NCBI GenBank assembly: GCA_934644965.1
Contig: CAKUDG010000018.1
Coordinates: 1 to 64,000, forward strand
Reading direction: 5' to 3'
DNA length: 64,000 bases
Origin: an uncultured Victivallales bacterium
Lineage (GTDB): Bacteria > Verrucomicrobiota > Lentisphaeria > Victivallales > UBA1829
Position numbers and translations under genes: made by a program. Below are positions 36,300-43,884 of this stretch, one piece after another (within the stretch, counting starts at the first letter, position 1; every line of letters begins with the position of its first letter). The notes beneath the pieces were generated by a model. The model did no database searches. It saw only the letters and a program-made list of their open reading frames with translations, and was not told the origin of the DNA.

Positions 36300-36966
36300 A
36301 AGTGTTGAGTCTCCTTTCCGTGACAGGGATGAAGTCTTTGTAAAAAGCGGGCGGGAAGATCTGCTGTTCATTTTCCGGCTGTCCTTTTGCCAGAAGAAAA
36401 GCCGCGGCTCCTTCAATTTCCTTTTCTTCTTCTTCCTCCGCAGGGAGGCTGCCGGGTCCGGCCACTGGCTTTTCCCTTCGGAGGATCCTGCTGGCGGCTT
36501 CCGAAAAAACCGCCTTTTCGGAAATGACGGCGTAGATCAGAAGAGGGCAGAAATCCGACTCCAGAAGCACTTCCGCCGTTTTCAGCGACGATTCGCAGAG
36601 ATTCCGGAACCCTGCCACACTGTAGGACGGCCCCCGCAAAGCAAAGAACGCCGCCGCATACGAGGCCGCCGCATTGTAAACCGAATGAGAAAAAGTCGCC
36701 GGCAGGACCTGGTCCTCCGGATAGTCCAGCATATCGTTCAGGAATTTCACTCCCGTATTCTGCGGCCCGAAGGCGGTGGCGGTGAGAAGTCCCGTTCCTG
36801 GAGGCAGCTCCTGAGAAACGATTCCGGCGTTTTCCAATGCCGAGCCGATGGCCGAAATGAGGAAAAGAGTGGACTTGTCCGCCCGTTTCAGAGCGGGATT
36901 GCGCCGGAGATCTTTCCAATGATCCTGTTCCGCCGCATTCAGGAAAGCCGATGCGAGAAGTTTCAT
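36292..36966 (-). CDS. Beta-ketoacyl synthase-like chain length factor (Ketoacyl-synt_2 type)
   Basis: A 224-residue short ketosynthase-fold protein of the kind encoded in aryl-polyene clusters. The diagnostic segment FSHSVYNAAASYAAA with following RGPSYSVAG (residues 92-118) is present, while the active-site cysteine of true ketosynthases is absent. Such proteins act as non-catalytic partners of a ketosynthase and may set chain length. It lies seven bases after the ketosynthase gene and overlaps the ACP gene. The C-terminus includes an acidic poly-Glu stretch. Confidence 0.8.
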   Translation of the reverse strand: MKLLASAFLNAAEQDHWKDLRRNPALKRADKSTLFLISAIGSALENAGIVSQELPPGTGLLTATAFGPQNTGVKFLNDMLDYPEDQVLPATFSHSVYNAAASYAAAFFALRGPSYSVAGFRNLCESSLKTAEVLLESDFCPLLIYAVISEKAVFSEAASRILRREKPVAGPGSLPAEEEEEKEIEGAAAFLLAKGQPENEQQIFPPAFYKDFIPVTERRLNTYV

Positions 36967-36973
36967 CAGCGGA

Positions 36974-38218
36974 TCATCTCCTTTCCGCGATCAGAGCCGC
37001 ATTGGATCCGCCGAAGGCCAGCGAATCGGAGAGGGCAAAACGTTGATGACGAATCAGGGCGGGTTCCGTCTGGGGCGGGCGGAGGATGTCCTCGGGCTTT
37101 TCCCGGAAACCGTAACTGGGGGGAATTCTTCCGTCCTTGAGCAGGAGAACCGTGAAAATGAATTCAATGGCTCCGGCTGCTCCGAGTGTATGTCCGGTCA
37201 GAGCCTTGGTGGAAAAATAAGGCGTGTCCGGACCGAAGAAATGGTCAATGGCATTGGCTTCGCAGGAATCGTTGGCGGGAGTGCCGGTGCCGTGTGCGTT
37301 GATGAATGCGATGTCCCGGGCATTATGAATTCCCGCCATTTTCATGGCGCCGCCGAATGCCCGGAGAAGTCCGTCGGCATCGGGACGCGGACGGGTGATG
37401 TGATAGGCATCCGCTGAATTTCCATACCCGCTCAGGAAAAATTCGGGCTTTTTCCCGCGTTTCCGGGCGGATTCGGCCGACTCCAGGATCACGACGCCCG
37501 CGGCTTCACCGAGATTCAAGCCTTTCCGGTGTTTGTCAAAGGGCCTGCAAGGTTCGTCCGAATCGACTCCGAGGGCGTGGAAGCCGGCGATGGGGACGCG
37601 GTCGAGAGCATCCGTACCCCCTGCGATGACCAGATCGCAAAGTCCGCTCCGGATCCATAATCCTGCAATTCCGAGTGCATCACTTCCGGAGGCGCAGGCA
37701 TTGGATATGCAGAGTGCGGGTCCGTTCAGGGCAAGTCCTTCGCGGAGGAGTTCCGCAGGATTTCCCCGCAGATAGTTTTTCATGGGATTCGGATGCGAAA
37801 AGTCGCCGTTCCGAATCCGCGCATAATACTCAAGATCGTTCAGCTGGCATCCGACTGTGGTGCCGATGCAGACTCCGGTCCGGCGGCAGCGGAGTTCGGA
37901 CAGGGAGAGATCCGCCTCCAGCAGGGCTTCCTCCAGCGCATGAAGCAGAAGCTCCATGCTTCTAGTCAGGTCTGCGGCATTTTTCCCCCCGCCCGGATGT
38001 TTCAGGGAGGAAAGGAGTCCGGGTGCTCCTGCTGTCCGGAACGGGGGAAGTTCAAAGAGGGGGATGTTCAGTGTGGTGCCTGTCCTGGGCCCCGGCAGTG
38101 CGGGATGGGAAGAGTCCGGCTGAAAAAGATGAAGAAGTGTTTCGGCGCATCCATCCCCGGCACAGGAAAGGACTCCCATTCCTCCGACTGCCGCATCAGA
38201 GATGTTTTCTGATTTCAT
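36974..38218 (-). CDS. Beta-ketoacyl-ACP synthase (KAS II/FabF-like)
   Basis: A 414-residue decarboxylating ketosynthase with a complete catalytic triad: Cys175 in SNACASGSD, His309 in NAHGTGTP and His343 in LTGHTLGAAGA, with Lys338 before it. It condenses malonyl-ACP with the acyl primer. First gene of the minus-strand cluster of five. No ketoreductase, dehydratase or thioesterase is encoded here, so either the chain remains oxidised or the host fatty-acid enzymes reduce it. It resembles APE/PKS-type ketosynthases more than the housekeeping FabF, by context and divergence. Confidence 0.9.
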   Translation of the reverse strand: MKSENISDAAVGGMGVLSCAGDGCAETLLHLFQPDSSHPALPGPRTGTTLNIPLFELPPFRTAGAPGLLSSLKHPGGGKNAADLTRSMELLLHALEEALLEADLSLSELRCRRTGVCIGTTVGCQLNDLEYYARIRNGDFSHPNPMKNYLRGNPAELLREGLALNGPALCISNACASGSDALGIAGLWIRSGLCDLVIAGGTDALDRVPIAGFHALGVDSDEPCRPFDKHRKGLNLGEAAGVVILESAESARKRGKKPEFFLSGYGNSADAYHITRPRPDADGLLRAFGGAMKMAGIHNARDIAFINAHGTGTPANDSCEANAIDHFFGPDTPYFSTKALTGHTLGAAGAIEFIFTVLLLKDGRIPPSYGFREKPEDILRPPQTEPALIRHQRFALSDSLAFGGSNAALIAERR

Positions 38219-38554
38219 ATTTTTCTGTCCGTTCCCCTGGCCTTGGTCGTCCGCGGACGCTGATCATGAAAAAATCATGAATCAGGAAAGTTTCTGTTCA
38301 CATCACAGGGGGAAAAGGCCTTGTCCGGATCTATCCGCGTGCTCCATCCCCGTTTTTTCCTGGGGGAGGAGATCCCCCGGGATCGAATCATATCATAGCA
38401 CAGGAAAGGTCGTTTTTCAACGCATGGGAATAAGCAAACGGGTTTTTTCAGGAATTTATGCTGGAGACTTTGTTGAAAAAACGCAAAATTATTTTACATT
38501 AAAACGATATTTGACTGAGCCTGCCGGAGAAACTGGGTAACGTAATGAGACAAT
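38219..38554. other. Divergent intergenic region (ketosynthase cluster / sugar ABC importer)
   Basis: Separates the minus-strand biosynthetic cluster from the plus-strand ABC importer. A promoter for the importer is visible at 38473-38500. No equally clear promoter was found for the biosynthetic genes. Confidence 0.5.
38473..38500 (+). promoter_or_regulatory. Promoter for the sugar ABC importer
   Basis: TTGAAA (38473-38478), 16-base spacer, TACATT (38495-38500), about 55 bases before the first gene. Confidence 0.65.
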
Positions 38555-40033
38555 ATGGGTAGTACACCGGAAATACTTTTGGAAATATCGGATCTGACGA
38601 AGTCTTACGGCCCCGTCAAAGTTCTGAGCGGAATCAACCTGACCATGCCGAAAGGGGAGATTCTCGGTCTTGCCGGAGAAAACGGAGCGGGGAAGTCCAC
38701 ACTTGCCAAGTGCATCGCGGGCCGGACTCCGGTCAGTTCCGGGGGAGTGCGTTTTCTGGTTCCCCATGCCACCGTCTACACGGTGCCACAGGAGTTCAAT
38801 CTGATTCCGGAACTTGCGGTGTATGAGAATATTTTTCTGGGGCGGGAGCTTTCGCGTTTCGGATTCCTGGTGAAGAAGGATATGATTGAGACCTCCCGCT
38901 GTCTGCTGAAGCGTTTGAGAAGCGCTGTGGATCCACTGACTCCCGTTTCGGAATTGAGCGTGGCGGAAAAACAGATGGTGGAAATCGCCAAGGCCTTTTT
39001 GAGAGACTGTTCGCTCCTGATCATGGATGAACCCACCACCGTTCTGAACAGCCGTGAAACCGCATTGCTTTTTGAAAACATGGAAAAATTCCGCGCCGGC
39101 GGCGGATCCGTTCTTTATATTTCCCATAAGCTGGAGGAGGTCCGGAATATCTGCGACCGCATTGCGGTGCTTCGTGACGGCCGTCTGGTCTCCTGCACAG
39201 CGGCGAAACAGCTTTCCGCCGCAGAAATCGCCGAACGGATGGTCGGACGGGAGCTGACACGCATTTTTCCGGAAAAGGCCGTCGTCCCCCCCGATGCTCC
39301 GGACGCCTTGAAAGTGGAGCATCTTTCTTCCGGAAAGGAAGTGCGCGATGTTTCATTCACGCTGAAGAAGGGCGAAATCCTGGGGATTGCCGGTCTTGCG
39401 GGGGCGGGACGCACCGAACTGGCCGAGGCTCTCTGCGGTCTGCGTCGGACCAGTCCGGAGACAGTTATCTGCGTCTTCGGTGAAAAGCTGCGTTTCCGGA
39501 AGCCAGCCGACGCCTTGAAAGCGGGACTTTCCTATCTTTCGGAAGATCGCCAGGGCACGGCAGTGCAGACGGCCTTTTCCGTAGCGGAGAACGTGACTCT
39601 TTCCTCCCTGAAGCAGTACTGCCGTTTTTCCCTTGTGAACCGTTCCGCCGTGAGATCGGCGGCGGAAAAATATATCGCCCGTTTCCGGATCCGCGCGGAA
39701 TCGCCGGATACGCCGCTGACGAGTCTCAGCGGAGGCAATCAGCAGAAGGTGGCCATCGCGAAAGGGCTGGATACGGGGCCGCGGATTTTTATTTTTGACG
39801 AGCCCACCCGCGGGGTGGATGTCGGTGCGCGCGGGGAAATTTATGAATTCATTCATGAACTGTCCACAGAGGGCATTTCATGTCTGCTGATTTCTTCGGA
39901 TCTGGAGGAAGTGATCGGCAACTGCGGGCGCGTGCTTGTCATGCGCGGCGGGGAACTCGCCGGGGAACTCTCCGGAGAGCATGTGAATGAAAAGGAAATC
40001 ATGTACCTTGCAACAGGAGTGGAAGAAGAATGA
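38555..40033 (+). CDS. Sugar ABC transporter ATP-binding protein (RbsA/MglA type)
   Basis: A 492-residue protein with two fused ATPase domains. The first has Walker A GENGAGKST (41-49) and a LSVAEKQMVEIAKA signature with LLIMDEPT. The second has the degenerate Walker A GLAGAGRTEL usual for this family and a good LSGGNQQKVAIAKGL signature and FDEPTRGVDVG. It powers import through the permease that follows, overlapping it by four bases (ATGA). The ligand is probably a monosaccharide but cannot be read from the sequence. Confidence 0.93.
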   Translation: MGSTPEILLEISDLTKSYGPVKVLSGINLTMPKGEILGLAGENGAGKSTLAKCIAGRTPVSSGGVRFLVPHATVYTVPQEFNLIPELAVYENIFLGRELSRFGFLVKKDMIETSRCLLKRLRSAVDPLTPVSELSVAEKQMVEIAKAFLRDCSLLIMDEPTTVLNSRETALLFENMEKFRAGGGSVLYISHKLEEVRNICDRIAVLRDGRLVSCTAAKQLSAAEIAERMVGRELTRIFPEKAVVPPDAPDALKVEHLSSGKEVRDVSFTLKKGEILGIAGLAGAGRTELAEALCGLRRTSPETVICVFGEKLRFRKPADALKAGLSYLSEDRQGTAVQTAFSVAENVTLSSLKQYCRFSLVNRSAVRSAAEKYIARFRIRAESPDTPLTSLSGGNQQKVAIAKGLDTGPRIFIFDEPTRGVDVGARGEIYEFIHELSTEGISCLLISSDLEEVIGNCGRVLVMRGGELAGELSGEHVNEKEIMYLATGVEEE

Positions 40034-41019
40034 GCAGGGATGACATTGGATCATTGTCCCGGACCTGGGATATTACGCGTTTCAAACGTTGTCTGGCCTG
40101 GCTGAGCGGGCCTTACATGGCGCTTCTGGTGCTGCTGATCGTGTGTTCTCTTTCCAGTGAACATTTCCGGAGCGTGCAGAATCTTCTGAACATCACGCGT
40201 CAGGTGTCTTACAGCGGAATCATTGCGCTGGGGATGACCTTTGTGATTGTGGGCGGGGGGATTGATCTTTCGGTGGGATCGCTTCTGGCGCTGTCCGGAG
40301 TCTTTTCCATTCTGGCGATGAATCAGGTGCAGGGGGGGACGGTGGGAATTCTTGTTGCGGGGCTTGTCGCGCTTCTTTCCGGTCTGGCAGGAGGAGCGCT
40401 GAACGGGCTGCTGGTGACTCTGGGGCGGATCCCCCCCTTCATTGCCACGCTTGGGACTTTGTCGCTCTACCGTTCTCTTGCTTTGTATTTTGCAGATGCG
40501 GGCATGGTCGCGAGCAGGAATGATCTTTACCGGGATTTCGGGGGGTCGTTTCTTCTGGGGATCCCGACACCGGTGCTGATCATGCTGCTGCTGACTCTGG
40601 TGATGGGAGGTGTCATGACGCGTACGAGCTTCGGGCGTCATGTCTGCGCTCTTGGAGCGAATGCGCGCGTGGCCGCTTTTGCCGGGATCCGCACAGGTCT
40701 TGTGGGCTTCTGCACTTATCTGATTGCGGGCGGAGCCGCCGGGATCAGCGCGATGCTTTTCGGAGGAAGGCTCGGTTCGGTGAGTTCGACCAGTGCGGGA
40801 CTTTCCTATGAGCTGGACGCCATTGCGGCTGTGATTATCGGCGGGGCGTCGATGTCCGGCGGGCGCGGGTCGCTGTGGGGGACTCTTGCGGGGGTGCTGA
40901 TTCTCGGAGTTGTTTCCAATGCGCTGGATATGTGGGGGGTGTCCGTCAATCTTCAGGGGGCGGTGAAGGGCCTGGTCATCATTATTGCGGTATTCATACA
41001 AAGAAAGGAAAGATCATGA
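40030..41019 (+). CDS. Sugar ABC transporter permease (RbsC-like)
   Basis: A 329-residue inner-membrane protein with about 8-10 helices. Family markers are ALGMTFVIVGGGIDLSVGS near the first third and the AGIRTGLVGFCTYLIAGG and GGASMSGGRGSLWGTLAG segments later. Starts within the stop of the ATPase gene and ends overlapping the start of the binding-protein gene (both ATGA), so all three are translated together. Confidence 0.93.
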   Translation: MSRDDIGSLSRTWDITRFKRCLAWLSGPYMALLVLLIVCSLSSEHFRSVQNLLNITRQVSYSGIIALGMTFVIVGGGIDLSVGSLLALSGVFSILAMNQVQGGTVGILVAGLVALLSGLAGGALNGLLVTLGRIPPFIATLGTLSLYRSLALYFADAGMVASRNDLYRDFGGSFLLGIPTPVLIMLLLTLVMGGVMTRTSFGRHVCALGANARVAAFAGIRTGLVGFCTYLIAGGAAGISAMLFGGRLGSVSSTSAGLSYELDAIAAVIIGGASMSGGRGSLWGTLAGVLILGVVSNALDMWGVSVNLQGAVKGLVIIIAVFIQRKERS

Positions 41020-42044
41020 GTTTCAGGACGAGTGTCGGAAGAAGATTTACTGCGGGGCTTTTCGCCTCCTTTGCGGCTGTGGCGGCTCTTCTGCTCAGCA
41101 CCGCCTGCGGCAGGCAGGAGGACAGAAAAACGGGGAATGCCGGAGAAACGGAACAGGAAGGGCGGCAGTACAGGATCGGAGTGTCCATTCCCGCGGCGGA
41201 TCACGGCTGGACTGGGGGAGTCGTCTGGTTTGCCGAACAGGGAAAGAAAAAACTCGAAGAGGCGAACGGAGATGTCAAAATTCTGATTTCCAGTGCAAAG
41301 GATGCCTCTGAACAGGTGGACAAGATTGAAAACCTTCTCGTGCAGGATATCGACGCGCTTGTGGTGCTGCCACACGAACCCGGTCCCCTGACGGGAATTT
41401 GTGAAAGAGTCCGGAAAAAGGGCGTGAAACTCATCGTGGTGGATCGCGGACTGGAGAAGAAAATCCAGAACCTGACCGTCGCGGGTGATAATCCGGAATT
41501 CGGGCGTGTCGCTGCAGAAACACTTGCAAAGGAATTGGATGGAAAAGGAAATATCCTTGTTATGGAAGGTGTTCCCTGCGTCGTCAACACCGACCGGGTG
41601 GAAGCGTTCCGGGAAGTGATGAAACAGTATCCGGAGATCCGGATCCTGGAATCGCAGTCCGCCTACTGGGATCCGGAAAAAGGCCTGAAGCTCATGGAGA
41701 ACTTCCTTCAGAAATACAATCAGATCGATGCCGTCTGGACCGGGGATGACGATGTGCTCGTCGGCGCTCTGAAAGCCTATGAGGAATCCGGACGGAAAGA
41801 CATCAAGCTCTTCGTCGGCGGCGGCGGAAGCAAGGCCATCATCAAACGCATTCTCGATGGAGATCCCGTTGTCCGTCTGACAGTGACCTATCCCCCGCGT
41901 ATGATCGAGGTCGCCATGGAGGAAGCCCTTGCCATCCTCAAAGGCAGCTCTTCTCTGCCGGACGGAGACACTCTGCTCGTTCATGCCGAAGTCGTGAACC
42001 GGGACAACGCTTCGGACCATTACTTCCCCGATTCCGCCTACTGA
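41016..42044 (+). CDS. Sugar ABC transporter substrate-binding lipoprotein
   Basis: A 342-residue periplasmic-binding-protein-like protein of the RbsB/XylF type (Peripla_BP_4). The N-terminus is a lipoprotein signal with lipobox LSTAC around residue 29, then the mature part begins GRQ. Mature features include IGVSIPAADHGWTGGV, IDALVVLPHEP and VDRGLEKK. It captures the sugar for the importer encoded just upstream. The start at 41016 (AAAGGAAAG upstream) overlaps the permease stop. The hairpin at 42112-42152 ends the operon. Confidence 0.93.
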   Translation: MSFRTSVGRRFTAGLFASFAAVAALLLSTACGRQEDRKTGNAGETEQEGRQYRIGVSIPAADHGWTGGVVWFAEQGKKKLEEANGDVKILISSAKDASEQVDKIENLLVQDIDALVVLPHEPGPLTGICERVRKKGVKLIVVDRGLEKKIQNLTVAGDNPEFGRVAAETLAKELDGKGNILVMEGVPCVVNTDRVEAFREVMKQYPEIRILESQSAYWDPEKGLKLMENFLQKYNQIDAVWTGDDDVLVGALKAYEESGRKDIKLFVGGGGSKAIIKRILDGDPVVRLTVTYPPRMIEVAMEEALAILKGSSSLPDGDTLLVHAEVVNRDNASDHYFPDSAY

Positions 42045-42111
42045 CATTTCCCCCCCCTCTTTTTCCTGATTTGCCTCCCTCTTCCGCAGAGCTGGGAAAA
42101 AAGGTGAAAAA

Positions 42112-42152
42112 AATTCCCCTTCTTCCTTCTGGAAGAGGGGGATTCTTTTTTT
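42112..42152. terminator. Bidirectional terminator between the ABC importer and NUDIX gene
   Basis: Stem ATTCCCCTTCTTCC / GGAAGAGGGGGAT with loop TTCT. A run of seven T follows on the plus strand, and an A-run precedes it so that the minus strand also ends in T residues. Confidence 0.75.
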
Positions 42153-42223
42153 CTGCTTTTTCTTTCATTCTCTTCAGAGCAGACCTGTGTTTTTTCCCCC
42201 TCCCGCTCTTTTTTTCCGTGTTT

Positions 42224-42784
42224 TCAGAATCCGGATCCGTTTTTCCCAGCGAGGGCGAAGGCAAGGACTTTCGCATCCACGGCGGAACCGAGACGTTTCT
42301 GTTCTTCCAGGAACGCTTCCAGTTCATCCGGGTGAACCGTGAAGCAGCTGATGTCTTCCGACTCATCGAAATCCGTCTGAAGCACCCCCTGCTTCTCTTC
42401 GCAGACTCTCATTCTGACAAAGATCACGTATTCCGAGGTCAGCCCCGGTGAACTGAACGCTTTTCCAGAAACAGAAACAACCTCCCCCCGGTATCCCGTT
42501 TCCTCCCTGAGTTCGCGGACAGCGGCGGCTTCCGGCTGTTCACCCGGTTCGATAAGCCCGGCAGGGAATTCAATGACGCTGCACCCCACGGGCGGACGGT
42601 ACTGGCGGACAAGAATCCATTTCCCGCTCGGCAGGAGTTCCGCAAACATGACAACCGCACCGGAAGACTTCCTTCTCGAAACCGATTCCCATGTTCTGGC
42701 TTTTCCGCGGCGGTCGATATAATGGATTTCATTCAATTCAAGCCAATTGCCCTGACAAAGGGACTTTTCTTCCGTATTCTTCAT
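42224..42784 (-). CDS. NUDIX hydrolase (ADP-ribose pyrophosphatase-like)
   Basis: A 186-residue NUDIX enzyme. The full Nudix box (GX5EX7REUXEEXGU) spans residues 76-98, with REXXEE in VRELREETGY. The preceding VRQYRPPVG and the SSPGLTSE block after the box match ADP-ribose/ADP-sugar pyrophosphatases of the NudF type. It would hydrolyse ADP-ribose or a nucleotide sugar to AMP plus sugar phosphate in the cytosol. AAAGGAG precedes the ATG. Confidence 0.88.
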   Translation of the reverse strand: MKNTEEKSLCQGNWLELNEIHYIDRRGKARTWESVSRRKSSGAVVMFAELLPSGKWILVRQYRPPVGCSVIEFPAGLIEPGEQPEAAAVRELREETGYRGEVVSVSGKAFSSPGLTSEYVIFVRMRVCEEKQGVLQTDFDESEDISCFTVHPDELEAFLEEQKRLGSAVDAKVLAFALAGKNGSGF

Positions 42785-42808
42785 GCAAAATCTCCTTTTT
42801 TTGCGGAA

Positions 42809-42837
42809 AATATACTTCCCGGACTTGAAAAGATCAA
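42809..42837 (-). promoter_or_regulatory. Promoter for the NUDIX gene
   Basis: On the minus strand: TTGATC (42837-42832), 17-base spacer, TATATT (42814-42809), about 25 bases upstream of the start codon. Confidence 0.65.
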
Positions 42838-43037
42838 GAAGCGTGATAAAATAGGATTGTCAGTTGATTCCGCCGCTCTTCAAGGAAAAATTTTCCCGGC
42901 GGATGCAGATGCCCGCATGGATTTTTAACTTGCCCCGAACCGCGTGAAACGCATTCCCTGTTTCCTTTTTTTTCCTTTGCCGTGGATATGGAAAATTCTT
43001 TTGCGTTTGTCGGTTTGCAGACTGGGAGAAGAAATTT

Positions 43038-43646
43038 TTGAAACTGCTTGGTTTGACGGGGGGACCCGGATGCGGAAAAACAACCGTCTCTGGATTGTTT
43101 CACAATGATTTTTCCTGGCGGGTTATCGATGCAGATGCACTTTGCCATGAACTTTACAGAAATCCGCCTCCTTCTCTGCTGGAAGCGTTTTTCTCCAGAT
43201 GGGGAAAAGACGTTCTGGCATCCTCCGGGGAAATCGACAGAAAATATCTGGCGGGACGGGTCTTCTGCGCCGGAAGAGAGGAACTGGACTATCTCAATGC
43301 GGCCGTTCATCCTCTGATTCTGGGAAAAATCCGTATGGAAGTGAATTCCGCCGGAGAACGTGAGCTGATCCTGCTGGATGCTCCGTTGCTTTTTGAATCG
43401 GGGTGGGAAAGAATCTGTGATGCGGTCCTTGCCGTCTGGAGCTCTCCCTCCGTGCAGAGGCGCAGACTGCTTGAACGAGGCTGGACACAGGAACATTTGG
43501 AAAGACGGATCGCCTCGCAGTATTCTGCGGAGAAAAAAATGGAACTCGCCGATTTCGCTTTGATCAACAACGGTTCACGGGACTGGCTGAAAATGCAATG
43601 TGCCGTAATCCATAATCGCTTTTCCTCTCCAGATCTTCCTCTCTGA
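43038..43646 (+). CDS. coaE: Dephospho-CoA kinase
   Basis: Phosphorylates dephospho-CoA at the ribose 3' position, the last step of CoA synthesis. The 202-residue product starts MKLLGLTGGPGCGKTT with the P-loop at residues 8-16, followed by VIDADALCHELY and the LDAPLLFESG block of CoaE. The start codon is TTG at 43038: it is preceded by GGGAGAAG at proper spacing, no ATG is available before the P-loop, and the product length is normal. Confidence 0.93.
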   Translation: MKLLGLTGGPGCGKTTVSGLFHNDFSWRVIDADALCHELYRNPPPSLLEAFFSRWGKDVLASSGEIDRKYLAGRVFCAGREELDYLNAAVHPLILGKIRMEVNSAGERELILLDAPLLFESGWERICDAVLAVWSSPSVQRRRLLERGWTQEHLERRIASQYSAEKKMELADFALINNGSRDWLKMQCAVIHNRFSSPDLPL

Positions 43647-43884
43647 TTTTTCCGGAGGAGAAGGGGGCAACGCGGAACAGCCGGAACGGAGGAAAGGAAA
43701 ACTAACGATGGGCAAGAGCGTATGCGGAAAGGGAAATCCCCGCTCTTTTCCACTTTTCTTCTCCTGATGAATTCTCCCGCGGAAAGCGTGAGCCGGAACC
43801 GGGTAAGAAGAAACTTATTGATGAAAAAAAGTAAAATTTGAATCAAATAAAATGACAGTATTTAAAAAGGAAGGATGTTCTCCC

